Source: Halobacteriovoraceae bacterium (lineage in GTDB: Bacteria > Bdellovibrionota > Bacteriovoracia > Bacteriovoracales > Bacteriovoracaceae). Taken from it: 64,000 bases of DNA. Position numbers and translations under genes: made by a program. Below the pieces are notes generated by a model. The model saw only the letters and a program-made list of their open reading frames with translations, was not told the origin of the DNA and did not search any database. Shown piece after piece: positions 1 to 7,735 of this stretch (positions are counted from its first letter, which is position 1; every line of letters starts with the position of its first letter). The stretch covers positions 157,302 to 221,301 of the forward strand of contig PASP01000004.1 of the NCBI GenBank assembly GCA_002712005.1, written 5' to 3'.

Positions 1-752
1 ACGACATAGTCGATGGAGTCTTTAGGAATTCGATCATATACAGAAGCTACCTTTAGCTCATCGCCAATAGATTCCAAAAGTTCAGGATAAAAAGAGAAGG
101 TCTCAGGTGAGCATCTTAAAAACTCTTCTTTTAACACCTTAAGCGTAGAAACAAACATTCCAGCATTCCAGACATATTGCCCAGAGCTTAAGTACTTCTC
201 AGCGGTCTGGCGATCGGGCTTCTCTTTGAATTCTTTCACTTTAAATGAGTCAGTGCCCATGGCCTCACCTTTTTGAATATATCCATATCCCGTATGAGGA
301 AAGTGAGGAGGTATCCCTATGGTGACAATAGACTCATTTTCAGTCGCCAACTTTATAGACTTTTTCATAGTCTCACGAAAACCCTCTTCATTTAAGATCA
401 CATGATCTGAGGGAACAATCGCCAACACATCTTCCTCTTTCGCCCCAAGACTCTCAAGATGGGCCATACTCAACAGGATACAAGGAGCGGTATTTCTTCC
501 ACTAGGTTCGAAAATTAAGCCCTGAGGGTGGATCAGTTCATGAGAAGAAGCTCCAGCGAGTGCCTCTTGCTGTTTAACCGTAACAACGAAACGATTATCT
601 GAATCAATCATTCCATCAAAACGCTTAAGAGTGATCCCCAGCAGAGAGCCCTTTCCCGTCAGATTCAAGTATTGTTTAGGTTTTTGGGAAGTAGATTCTG
701 GCCAAAAGCGAGTCCCCTTTCCACCGGCCATTATAACTGCATAGGATTTCAT
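1..752 (-). CDS. manC: Mannose-1-phosphate guanylyltransferase / sugar-nucleotide pyrophosphorylase, partial (3' end outside window)
   Basis: Enters the window without a stop; the first 250 codons are present. The start (ATG at 752) is followed by MAGGKGTRFWP, the nucleotide-binding signature of the nucleotidyltransferase family, then SQKPKQYL, the VPSDH motif near residue 125 and GYGYI near residue 160, all typical of ManC/GMP enzymes that make GDP-mannose from mannose-1-phosphate and GTP in the cytoplasm. The C-terminal part is outside, so a fused isomerase domain cannot be judged. It lies downstream of, and on the same strand as, the SPOR gene. A related hexose-1-phosphate nucleotidyltransferase is the main alternative. 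Confidence 0.85.
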   Translation of the reverse strand, partial: MKSYAVIMAGGKGTRFWPESTSQKPKQYLNLTGKGSLLGITLKRFDGMIDSDNRFVVTVKQQEALAGASSHELIHPQGLIFEPSGRNTAPCILLSMAHLESLGAKEEDVLAIVPSDHVILNEEGFRETMKKSIKLATENESIVTIGIPPHFPHTGYGYIQKGEAMGTDSFKVKEFKEKPDRQTAEKYLSSGQYVWNAGMFVSTLKVLKEEFLRCSPETFSFYPELLESIGDELKVASVYDRIPKDSIDYV

Positions 753-810
753 CGAATTACCTAGTTAGAATTAAGATATCAAAGAGAATATTATGCATGA
801 GAGGGGCTAT

Positions 811-1545
811 TTATTCAAAACGCACAAAGACATATTCCTGTCCTTGGAATAAAGAATCTTCTTTTTTCACGTATTCTTTAGCTTCAGTGATGCTTTGGAA
901 TGCCCCTAATGAGACGCGATACCAGATTCCACGTCCTGGGATTTCAACTTCATTAACAATCGGATTATAACCCCTAACCCTGAAGCCCTCGGCAAAGTCC
1001 TGGGCTTCTTCAATTGAACGGTGGGATCCTAGTTGGATGGTATATTTTCCAGAGTAATTATCTTTTTGAGACTGAGATTCTGAGCCTGTTACTTGTTCAG
1101 CTTTCGGAGAAGGAATGGTAACGCCTGGGGCAGGTTCAACCATTTGATTAGAAGCACCTTGTTGATCGTTAATCTCTTCTTTAAATGCTTCTTGTCCTTC
1201 AGTTGGAGAAGTTACTCTTTTTTTTTCTCCAGTTGTTTCCTCTTTAATATGTTGCTCTAACTTCTTATTGAGATCTTCCATATCTGGAGCAAGGCCCTGA
1301 GAATCATTCTTAGATCCTTGTTCTTTTTCAACTTCATCAACAACTTCATTTACTGCTTCTTCTTGCCCAGATAAAAGCTCAACTCTTTCACGATCGGCTG
1401 GACTCAGTCCTGCTTGACCATAAGAGTAACTTTTTCCAATCTTCACGCCAAAAACAAATGACGTAAGGGCAATTAGAAACATAAATAAAAAGATTAGGGC
1501 TACTTCTCTTTTTGAAAAGACATAAAGCTTAGTTTTCTCATCCAT
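811..1545 (-). CDS. Inner-membrane SPOR-domain protein
   Basis: Single-pass membrane protein of 244 residues. A transmembrane helix lies at about residues 15-37 after a short charged cytoplasmic start, followed by a long acidic, Glu/Gln-rich low-complexity linker and a C-terminal SPOR domain (about the last 75 residues, beginning GKYTIQLGS). SPOR domains bind denuded septal peptidoglycan, so a role at the division site or in envelope remodelling is inferred. The ATG at 1545 was chosen; an in-frame TTG at 1581 would add 12 residues, and neither has a strong ribosome binding site. The specific FtsN/DedD-type role cannot be assigned from sequence alone. Confidence 0.8.
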   Translation of the reverse strand: MDEKTKLYVFSKREVALIFLFMFLIALTSFVFGVKIGKSYSYGQAGLSPADRERVELLSGQEEAVNEVVDEVEKEQGSKNDSQGLAPDMEDLNKKLEQHIKEETTGEKKRVTSPTEGQEAFKEEINDQQGASNQMVEPAPGVTIPSPKAEQVTGSESQSQKDNYSGKYTIQLGSHRSIEEAQDFAEGFRVRGYNPIVNEVEIPGRGIWYRVSLGAFQSITEAKEYVKKEDSLFQGQEYVFVRFE

Positions 1546-1714
1546 GTACTTAATTTTAAATGGGTTATGGATTTCGTGCAAAACATTTTATGAGGTAATT
1601 TTTGACCCTATCATTTCAAAAACGAAATAACCGACTCCCAGCATCGTCTTTTCTCCCCTCTTTAACTATTTTCCCCTCAGCTCTAGGGAATCTTCCCTCA
1701 TTACAGGAGAAAAT

Positions 1715-1912
1715 ATGAAAAACCTAAGAAGTCTTTTGAACGGCACAAAGAAATCGATTAAAGATCAGAAAGGTCAATCTATGCTCGAGTACGTTATTCT
1801 CACTTCACTCATCGGCATATTCTGCTTAATCGGGGTTAAAACATTCGGAAAGCGAATCAAGACCCGTATCGATCACGTCAACTCTCATATTGAGAAACAC
1901 ATCAAGATTTAA
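1715..1912 (+). CDS. flp: Flp-family type IVb pilin
   Basis: 65-residue prepilin. A basic leader ends in KGQSMLEYVIL, matching the Tad/Flp prepilin cleavage pattern (Gly, four residues, Glu-Tyr), followed by a hydrophobic helix and a basic tail. It should be cut by a prepilin peptidase and assembled into a thin Tad pilus; no peptidase gene is in the window. A clear AGGAGA precedes the ATG by five bases. It is the first gene of a run continuing to the CpaF ATPase at 5523, which supports the assignment. Only one Flp gene is present. Confidence 0.82.
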   Translation: MKNLRSLLNGTKKSIKDQKGQSMLEYVILTSLIGIFCLIGVKTFGKRIKTRIDHVNSHIEKHIKI

Positions 1913-1914
1913 CC

Positions 1915-2199
1915 ATGCTCCACTCTTCAATTGGAGTCCTTTTAATATTCATGAGTCTTTATGCTGCCCAGGCAGATTTGATGAAGAAAGTGGGATGCTC
2001 TACTTACCAAAGGTACGAGAGGTTTAAACTTTTTACTCAATATCTCCATCGTGCTCAAAGACCCCAGTCAAATCTCTTACACACTCTTTCGGCCTGCAGA
2101 GTGAGAACAAAGTTTAAAGTCGGCCATAAATCGATTAGGTATTATGATAAAAGAACCAAGCAAGAATACATTCTTAAAAGACCTACTTGGTGGCGTTAA
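1915..2199 (+). CDS. Small protein of the Tad-like locus, unknown function
   Basis: 94 residues, starting two bases after the pilin stop, so probably translationally coupled to it. An N-terminal hydrophobic segment (about residues 3-20, ending AAQAD) resembles a signal peptide or a TadE-like pseudopilin helix; the rest is basic (many Lys/Arg/Tyr) with two cysteines and ends RPTWWR. No family is recognised. Position suggests an accessory pilus component. The next gene overlaps its last 56 bases. Confidence 0.55.
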   Translation: MLHSSIGVLLIFMSLYAAQADLMKKVGCSTYQRYERFKLFTQYLHRAQRPQSNLLHTLSACRVRTKFKVGHKSIRYYDKRTKQEYILKRPTWWR

Positions 2200-2908
2200 T
2201 TCCAATACTCATTCTATTCAAAGAGGAGACTCTGGGCAATCGGAGCTCCTCTTTATCTTTATGACATTCTGCTTTCTAAGCTTAATGATTCTCTTTAGTC
2301 ATAAAATGATTTTACATTTCAAAATGAGTCAACAAAGACAAAGAACATACCTCTGTATTAAGGAAGGTTTTGAAGATCATATAGAGGCCAAGCGTTGGGT
2401 TCAATATACAAATTACGCTATAACAGCGGCCTATGCCTCACTAGCTTTCGTTTCTCCCGCGGCCACTCCGGTCGTTCATAGAATTATTTCTGTCTTAAAA
2501 AAAGTGCATATCTTCATCCTCTTAAAATCATTCTTTGATATATCTATGAATCGTAATTGCACATGGGAACAGAAACTGCTTATGGTTTCCTACACTCCTA
2601 TGGCAGTCAATTGGAAAAAGCTTCGACTCGAGCGCTTTTTCCTAGGTCATGCAAAATTCAAAAGTGAAAAGAAGACCTTCATCTTCCCCTCTCAAAGCAT
2701 GAATCATTCTGACTTTATAATTAAAGGTAAGGTTCTCTATAAGGACGATTTGATTCTTTCAAAAACGAGAGAATTCAATTTCGATATTCTCGATTCAACT
2801 AATCATGCAGCACTGAAGGCTCATGCAAGAAGTCTCATTATGGATTTCAAAACCTTCTTTAAAAATCCTACTCACTTTTTAAAAGATCTACTGGGGATAA
2901 TGATATGA
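2144..2908 (+). CDS. Putative TadE/TadG-like pseudopilin
   Basis: 254 residues with one predicted helix near residues 34-55 preceded by SGQSELLF, which resembles a class III prepilin cleavage site (Gly-Gln-Ser, acidic residue, hydrophobic run). A second hydrophobic stretch lies around residues 90-130. This layout fits TadE/TadG-type minor pilins anchored in the inner membrane, but similarity is architectural only. The start overlaps the preceding gene by 56 bases; an initiation site further downstream is possible. The stop overlaps the ATG of a 44-codon frame at 2905. Confidence 0.55.
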   Translation: MIKEPSKNTFLKDLLGGVNSNTHSIQRGDSGQSELLFIFMTFCFLSLMILFSHKMILHFKMSQQRQRTYLCIKEGFEDHIEAKRWVQYTNYAITAAYASLAFVSPAATPVVHRIISVLKKVHIFILLKSFFDISMNRNCTWEQKLLMVSYTPMAVNWKKLRLERFFLGHAKFKSEKKTFIFPSQSMNHSDFIIKGKVLYKDDLILSKTREFNFDILDSTNHAALKAHARSLIMDFKTFFKNPTHFLKDLLGIMI

Positions 2909-3039
2909 AAGCCCTTGTGGCCACTCTTTTAATCTATCTATGTTTCATCATTAATTTAAAATTTATAACAGGAGCTCAGCATTACCATGAAGTCCACGCC
3001 CGTAGTACAAAACAGTTTATCCAGTCTTGGAATCGATAA
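2905..3039 (+). CDS. Very small membrane protein in Tad-like locus
   Basis: 44 residues. The ATG overlaps the previous stop in the usual ATATGA arrangement and has GGGGAT six bases upstream. Residues 3-22 form a hydrophobic helix, followed by a short polar tail with two His and several basic residues. It could be a tiny pseudopilin or a membrane anchor. The 62-codon frame at 2987 overlaps its last 53 bases, so either frame, or both, may be translated. No homology is recognised. Confidence 0.4.
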   Translation: MKALVATLLIYLCFIINLKFITGAQHYHEVHARSTKQFIQSWNR

Positions 3040-3175
3040 GAGGGATTCCTTAAACAACCCTCTTAAGAAAAACCACAAGACCACAGAGAGATTCCCCTCT
3101 CACGGACAACTCAATTCCAGTCCACCGCTGAGTCCTAAAGAAATTTGGATCAAGAAAGAAAAGGCGCTTAAATGA
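2987..3175 (+). CDS. Small polar protein in Tad-like locus, doubtful
   Basis: 62 residues, hydrophilic, rich in Ser/Pro/Lys, without a signal peptide or recognisable domain. AGGAG lies 12 bases before the ATG, which is long. In its favour, its TGA overlaps an ATG at 3172 as ATGA, the typical coupled start, and that ATG would begin the next protein if one base were absent (see the frameshift finding). It may alternatively be the continuation of the upstream 44-codon frame through a shift. Low confidence. Confidence 0.35.
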   Translation: MKSTPVVQNSLSSLGIDKRDSLNNPLKKNHKTTERFPSHGQLNSSPPLSPKEIWIKKEKALK

Positions 3176-3205
3176 AAGGGATTAATACTGCTCTTACTTA
3201 CTCAT

Positions 3206-3565
3206 ATGTTTTGGATTCTTCTCTATACAACTCAAGAGACAGACTCTCCTATAAGTAGACCCCAAGCTACAGTCGAAAAAGAACACGAGTTAATAAAACT
3301 TCCGGCAAGAATCTATTCTCAACTGCCAAGAGAGGGAGAAAAAATAGCCGTCACAATATTTATAGATAGAGGAAAGAAGCCTATTCCAGCTTTATTGAGG
3401 GGCTGGGAAGAAGACCCTCTTGGAGAGAGTGGAACGAAGGCCATTTTAGAAGTACCAAAAACAGAGCTCAATACAATTAAAAACTATGATCAAACCTGGC
3501 TTGTGTTTCCACCAATGCAAATCAAAACCACTCAAAAAAGGAGTATTTATGAAATTAATTTCTAA
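3206..3565 (+). CDS. Putative periplasmic Tad assembly protein (CpaB/RcpC-position), start broken
   Basis: 119 residues from the ATG at 3206. The frame is open from 3176 and encodes a hydrophobic run (KGLILLLLTH) before that ATG, so the true N-terminus is probably upstream: ATG AAA at 3172-3177 would read into this frame if one G of GGG (3178-3180) were missing, giving a good signal peptide. The mature part (LPARIYSQLPREGEKIAV, then a predicted beta-rich stretch) occupies the place CpaB/RcpC has in tad operons, just ahead of the secretin, but similarity is too weak to name it. It could be a live gene, a frameshifted gene or a sequencing error. Confidence 0.5.
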   Translation: MFWILLYTTQETDSPISRPQATVEKEHELIKLPARIYSQLPREGEKIAVTIFIDRGKKPIPALLRGWEEDPLGESGTKAILEVPKTELNTIKNYDQTWLVFPPMQIKTTQKRSIYEINF

Positions 3566-3923
3566 ACTTATCCCGGCCATCATTCTTTTCACTTCCTTTA
3601 CTCCAGCTTATGCACAGTACAAAGAAGATAAGAAAATAATGATCCTCTTTTCAGGCAATCCGTCGAAGGACTTTAAAGAAATGCTGAATTCTTCAATGTA
3701 TGCAACTTTGCCTGAATGGCGAGAACTAACTGTATTTGAAAAATCTAATCCCAAGTGCCTATTGCGCAAAGGCTATTTGATTCAATTTTGCATTCAAGGA
3801 GATGAACTCAAAATAGTTCATCAAAATGAAAAGGCCCTAAAGAGGACTTTATCAAAGCTTATGAAGATGAAGAGTAAGGAAGAGTTGATCAATGACCCAG
3901 ATATACAAAAGGCCTTCTTATAG
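3549..3923 (+). CDS. Secreted protein of the Tad-like locus
   Basis: 124 residues. The ATG at 3549 has GGAG five bases upstream and begins a clear Sec signal peptide (hydrophobic core then PAYAQ, predicted cleavage after Ala). The mature part is about 100 residues, Lys-rich, with two cysteines that could form a disulfide. It overlaps the end of the previous gene by 17 bases, so coupling is likely. The last codons lie in a hairpin that serves as a terminator for the opposite strand. Function unknown; the slot corresponds to CpaD-like or accessory proteins in other tad loci. Confidence 0.6.
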   Translation: MKLISKLIPAIILFTSFTPAYAQYKEDKKIMILFSGNPSKDFKEMLNSSMYATLPEWRELTVFEKSNPKCLLRKGYLIQFCIQGDELKIVHQNEKALKRTLSKLMKMKSKEELINDPDIQKAFL

Positions 3924-3929
3924 AAGGCC
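3901..3929 (-). terminator. Intrinsic terminator for the small basic protein gene
   Basis: Eight-base-pair perfect stem (3911-3918 with 3922-3929, loop of three). Read on the minus strand it is followed by TTTTGTAT. It sits 28 bases past the stop of the minus-strand gene at 3957-4094. On the plus strand there is no T-run, so it probably acts on the minus strand only. Confidence 0.65.
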
Positions 3930-3956
3930 CACCTAAATAATCAATTTAGCAATTAA

Positions 3957-4094
3957 TTACTTATCAGCTTTTTCTAAATGAATAGCAAACTTAGGAGTTG
4001 TTCCCTTGTTATTATTTTCAGCTTTTCTTCTTTTACCCATTTTAGTTTTTTTAGCCGATCTCTTATTTCTAGTTACACGAGTTCTTGAAACCAT
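3957..4094 (-). CDS. Small highly basic protein (45 aa), antisense to the secretin 5' region
   Basis: Encodes 45 residues beginning MVSRTRVTRNKR, with 16 Lys/Arg in the first 30 and a C-terminal tail GTTPKFAIHLEKADK. Evidence that it is a real gene: AAGGAG positioned seven bases before ATG, an intrinsic terminator just past the stop, and a codon choice (ACT, GCT, GGT, CGT, CCT, GTT) matching the well-expressed sodB of this window. Its composition is that of a ribosome- or nucleic-acid-binding protein. It recalls the small basic proteins annotated next to ribosomal components in other phyla, but I cannot assign a family. It overlaps the annotated 5' part of the secretin gene on the other strand. 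Confidence 0.75.
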   Translation of the reverse strand: MVSRTRVTRNKRSAKKTKMGKRRKAENNNKGTTPKFAIHLEKADK

Positions 4095-5514
4095 ATCTCC
4101 ACTCCTTCTCAAATTATTTCGCTATATAACGGTCAGTACGGTCACAATAACGGATATCTTAAAATCTTTTTATAGATTCAATTTTTCCAATTGGACGAAT
4201 ATTAGTCCCAAGGTTTTACCTGTTTCGCCCATCTCTGTCAAAGTATTATCGGCCATTTACCTCTTAGGATATGTTTTTTCTTCAGGTCCTGCCCTCGCAT
4301 CTACGAATAATCAAGAGGTTATAAATTTGGCCAAGGGGGAGATTAAAGAAATTATCTGGAGTCCTCTAACTCGCTATAGCATTGGCAATAAAGAAATCGT
4401 CTCCGTTAAGATTATGAAGCAACAGAAAAAGATCCTCATAAAAGGAAAACATTTGGGTCTGAGTGATCTTATTTTATGGGGAAAAGGTAATCAACGACGC
4501 CAAATCCAAATCAATATCATCGATAAGAGATCCCACCAAAAAATCTTTCAGTTAACTGCTAAGCTACAGGCCCTTGGATTAAAAGTTGAGATCATAGACA
4601 AAACCCTTCTTTTACAAGGTGAGATTAAAAATTATGAACACTATCTTTCTCTTTCTCAATTAAATGGTGAAGCCAAGGATCAGAAATTATCTCTTAATTG
4701 GAATGACGTCTATCTCAAACCTTCACTACAAAGAGTTATCTTTTCAAAATTCTTACAAGAAATAATGAGATTGAATTTAACCTTACTCGATTGCAATATT
4801 CGTCAAGTCTATATTGAGTGTTTTGAACTCAATCATCCTCAAGTAAAGAAGAGTAAGAAGTTTCTCGAAGAGCGTTTTCTTATTGATTGGATCCCACAAG
4901 ATGCAAGTTCCATGCTTAAGCAATTTCAAGTTGAACTTATTTTGCAACAGTACGAAAACCAAACGGGACAAAGTTTTTCTTTGGGACTCAATCGTTTAGA
5001 GGGAAATTGGGAACAAATTCTAACAGACTCTCCCCTATCCCTTATTGAAAGAAATAAAGTTCATATTGAAAATAGTGAATTTAAAACTTCCACTTTAGCG
5101 AGACCAAAAATCATAGGACGATTTGGTACTCCTATTAAAGTTCAAGTCGGCCAAGAGATTCTCTTTATGCAGAGCTTAGGGAATAACTTCTCCTCGCAAC
5201 AATGGAAATTTGCCGGTCTAGATGTGGATATCAATTTATCTCCCTTGGCCGAGGGAATATTGGTGGAATTCAAGAACTCTCTCTCTCAGCCAAGTGGTGA
5301 AATCATAACCAAAAGCTTGCAATCAAGTTCCATTATCATTGAAGAGGGTGAATCTAAAATTTTATTCGATATAGGATTTCAGATGAATAAAAGGGATCAG
5401 TCTCGGTTTCCTGGACTATCTTCCATTCCGCTTTTCGGTAGCCTTTTTAAAAATAACTTCACTTCTCAAAGTTATAAGAAGGTCTTGTGTTTAATTAAAA
5501 TTACAGAAATTTAG
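4006..5514 (+). CDS. cpaC: Tad/Flp pilus secretin (CpaC/RcpA-like)
   Basis: Outer-membrane channel subunit for the Tad pilus. After a signal-peptide-like segment (LSAIYLLGYVF then GPALAS near residues 80-100) come a pilus/BON-like N-terminal domain with KGEIKEI and GLSDLILWG, and a C-terminal secretin core ending with FPGLSSIPLFGSLF, the secretin family signature, and a final beta strand. The frame is open to a TTG at 4006 with AGGAG eight bases before it, but residues 1-30 are antisense to a convincing minus-strand gene; no ATG, GTG or TTG occurs in frame between there and the signal peptide. The true start is therefore unresolved. It is followed eight bases later by cpaF. Confidence 0.78.
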   Translation: MLLFSAFLLLPILVFLADLLFLVTRVLETISPLLLKLFRYITVSTVTITDILKSFYRFNFSNWTNISPKVLPVSPISVKVLSAIYLLGYVFSSGPALASTNNQEVINLAKGEIKEIIWSPLTRYSIGNKEIVSVKIMKQQKKILIKGKHLGLSDLILWGKGNQRRQIQINIIDKRSHQKIFQLTAKLQALGLKVEIIDKTLLLQGEIKNYEHYLSLSQLNGEAKDQKLSLNWNDVYLKPSLQRVIFSKFLQEIMRLNLTLLDCNIRQVYIECFELNHPQVKKSKKFLEERFLIDWIPQDASSMLKQFQVELILQQYENQTGQSFSLGLNRLEGNWEQILTDSPLSLIERNKVHIENSEFKTSTLARPKIIGRFGTPIKVQVGQEILFMQSLGNNFSSQQWKFAGLDVDINLSPLAEGILVEFKNSLSQPSGEIITKSLQSSSIIIEEGESKILFDIGFQMNKRDQSRFPGLSSIPLFGSLFKNNFTSQSYKKVLCLIKITEI

Positions 5515-5522
5515 AGGTTATC

Positions 5523-6632
5523 ATGATCAATCAAAGCTTACCCCATTTCTATAAAGAAGATTATCTACCTTTCCATAAGAGAATTAAATTCTTTATTATG
5601 GAAGAGTTTAAAGAGTATCAGCAATGTCCAGATGTTCACTCTTGCTTAGATCACCTCTCCTCTCTTGGGTACGAGTTAGAAGATGAGTTAAAGGATGCCC
5701 TTCAATTATGGCTTCATCATTTATTACATCTTCAATTTATAGAAAAAACAATCAATGCCTTTGGTCCTTTAAATATTGAGGAAGTTATTATTCATGGCCC
5801 TAGCTGGATCCAATATTTTGGCAGAGAGAGAAATGAATTCTACGGTCAATCTCTTAGTCACGAAGATTATCAGTTTGCACTTGAAATCTTTTGCTTAAAG
5901 TCCAAAGTACTATGGAACGAAGCTGCACCATTTCAAAGTTTTCAAGTCTCCCTTTGGGGAGAAACCTGGAGGGCCACATTAATTCATGGAAAACTAACGG
6001 CTTCCCAACCTTCCAAGCTCTTTCTTCGCTCTCAACGTCAGAGTACTTTTGAATTTGAGGATTTTAATGTTACTGAAGGACAAAAAGACTTTCTCCTAAA
6101 TTTAATAAAGCAAAAGAAGAATATCATTGTTTGTGGCCCTACCGGTTCAGGAAAGACAACTTTTCTTAGAACTCTTTTGTCACAAGTAAATAAGAGAGAA
6201 CATATTACTCTTCTTGAAGATACTCATGAAATCCTACTCGACTCTCCTTTTGTTACAAAACTTTTGGCCACACAAAGACCGGGGGAAACATTAAAAGATT
6301 ATTGTAACTACTCGCTTCGCCTTCGACCTGATCGAATTGTATTAGGTGAAATTCGTTCTGCAGAAGTTGTTCCCTTTCTTCTGTCTATAAATACAGGACA
6401 CGGGGGAATGATGGCCTCTCTCCATGCCAACTCCGCCATAGATGCTATTCATCGTCTCTGTCTACTCTTTCAGATTTATGGCGGCGAAATCGGTGTTAAT
6501 TATAATGAAGTTCTCAAACTGGTTTGCCAGGGAGTTGATTATATCATCCATCTCAATCAAAAAGAGGTTACTGAAATTATGGAAGTTAAAGGATGTGAAG
6601 GAACAACTCCCTTCTATCAAACTTGGAATTAA
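5523..6632 (+). CDS. cpaF: CpaF/TadA-type secretion ATPase
   Basis: 369-residue cytoplasmic hexameric ATPase that powers Tad pilus assembly. Visible elements: an N-terminal domain with FGPLNIEEVIIHGP (the CpaF N-terminal motif), Walker A GPTGSGKTTF near residue 203, an aspartate box LLEDTHEI, Walker B region RPDRIVLGEIRS and a His box GHGGMMASLHANS. Length is a little short of the usual 420-480 because the N-terminal coiled region is small. It begins eight bases after the secretin. No CpaE/TadZ localisation ATPase adjoins it. Its stop shares a TTAA with the convergent aspartate kinase gene. Confidence 0.92.
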   Translation: MINQSLPHFYKEDYLPFHKRIKFFIMEEFKEYQQCPDVHSCLDHLSSLGYELEDELKDALQLWLHHLLHLQFIEKTINAFGPLNIEEVIIHGPSWIQYFGRERNEFYGQSLSHEDYQFALEIFCLKSKVLWNEAAPFQSFQVSLWGETWRATLIHGKLTASQPSKLFLRSQRQSTFEFEDFNVTEGQKDFLLNLIKQKKNIIVCGPTGSGKTTFLRTLLSQVNKREHITLLEDTHEILLDSPFVTKLLATQRPGETLKDYCNYSLRLRPDRIVLGEIRSAEVVPFLLSINTGHGGMMASLHANSAIDAIHRLCLLFQIYGGEIGVNYNEVLKLVCQGVDYIIHLNQKEVTEIMEVKGCEGTTPFYQTWN

Positions 6633-7729
6633 TTTAATATTTGATTAATTATAGAAGTAATATCTTTACTTGGTATGTAATAACGGATGACTCCATTTCC
6701 CTTATCTATGATGGGAAAAGGTCTTTCTAACAGATCTGTCCCAAGATGAGTGAGGATAGCCCCATCTTTTCTTTTCTCAATACAGACAGAATATCCACCT
6801 TCCTCGGAACAAGGTTGCTCAGAAATAAGACTTCCTCTTAACTGAGCATCCTTGGTGCACTTTACCCATAGTTTTATTTTCTTATTTCTCAAAGGAGCCA
6901 TGGTCTCAGGATATAAAACTTTAGCGCCATACTTGGCCATTAAGGATGCTTGATCATAACTGAGATGATCTATCACCTTCGCCTTATCTGATAATCTTGG
7001 ATCACAGGAAAAAACACCTGCAACATCAGTCCAAATATAAACCTCTTCGGCGTCAATGGCCTCAGCAAAGAGAGCAGCTGAATAATCAGAGCCCTCTCTT
7101 CCAAGAGTCGTCATCTCATTTCTTTCGTTGCTACCAATATAGCCTTGAGCGACAAAGAGAGTATTCTTTCTCAATTCAGGATCTAAATCATTTAGAGCAT
7201 CCCATCTCTCTGTCTTAAATCGACTTAAACTTCCTTCAATATAGGAAGCATTACCAAAGTCAGAATTTGTTTTTAGATAATCGTAAGACTTAACAAACTC
7301 AACTCTACGATGTTCTAAGTTCTTCCACTGTTTTAAATATTCATAAAAAAGGGTTGTTGAAAATCTTTCTCCGAAAGAAAGAGTATGGTCGCGAAACTTA
7401 GGAGTATCCTCCAAAGTCAGATCATCCCATGTTTGGATAAATTCTTTGAACTCAAAAAAAAGTTCGCTTAAGACTTCATTATTCGACCCCAATAATTCTT
7501 CAGAAAGAGATTGATGGCGTTGAATAATATCTTTGGCCAGATTTTCGACTTCATCGGCCTTTCCCTTTTCTAAAAATGTTGAAAAGAGAAAGTCCAATTC
7601 GTTGGTTGTATTATAAGTTGCAGAGAGGATCACCAATGAGATATTGGGGTTGCGCTCAATAATTTGAGCGCAATTTTTCATATTCTCAGCATCTCTAACG
7701 GAGCTTCCGCCAAACTTTGCTACAATCAC
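6629..7729 (-). CDS. lysC: Aspartate kinase, short form
   Basis: First enzyme of the aspartate pathway (Lys, Thr, Met, diaminopimelate): phosphorylates aspartate in the cytoplasm. The kinase domain is complete, starting VAKFGGSSVRD at residue 3 and containing TTLGREGSDYSA near residue 205 and LYPETMAPLR near 270. It uses a GTG start. At 366 residues it is well under the roughly 400-450 of monofunctional enzymes: only about 70 residues follow the kinase domain, so the usual tandem ACT regulatory domains are lacking or reduced to one degenerate unit. Feedback control is therefore likely weak or absent (inference). It follows ettA by six bases on the same strand. Confidence 0.88.
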   Translation of the reverse strand: MIVAKFGGSSVRDAENMKNCAQIIERNPNISLVILSATYNTTNELDFLFSTFLEKGKADEVENLAKDIIQRHQSLSEELLGSNNEVLSELFFEFKEFIQTWDDLTLEDTPKFRDHTLSFGERFSTTLFYEYLKQWKNLEHRRVEFVKSYDYLKTNSDFGNASYIEGSLSRFKTERWDALNDLDPELRKNTLFVAQGYIGSNERNEMTTLGREGSDYSAALFAEAIDAEEVYIWTDVAGVFSCDPRLSDKAKVIDHLSYDQASLMAKYGAKVLYPETMAPLRNKKIKLWVKCTKDAQLRGSLISEQPCSEEGGYSVCIEKRKDGAILTHLGTDLLERPFPIIDKGNGVIRYYIPSKDITSIINQILN

Positions 7730-7735
7730 AGAAGT

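Noticed and set aside
3172-3258. 28-codon frame from ATG 3172
   Set aside because: Probably the broken start of the following gene rather than a separate peptide; described as a frameshift finding.
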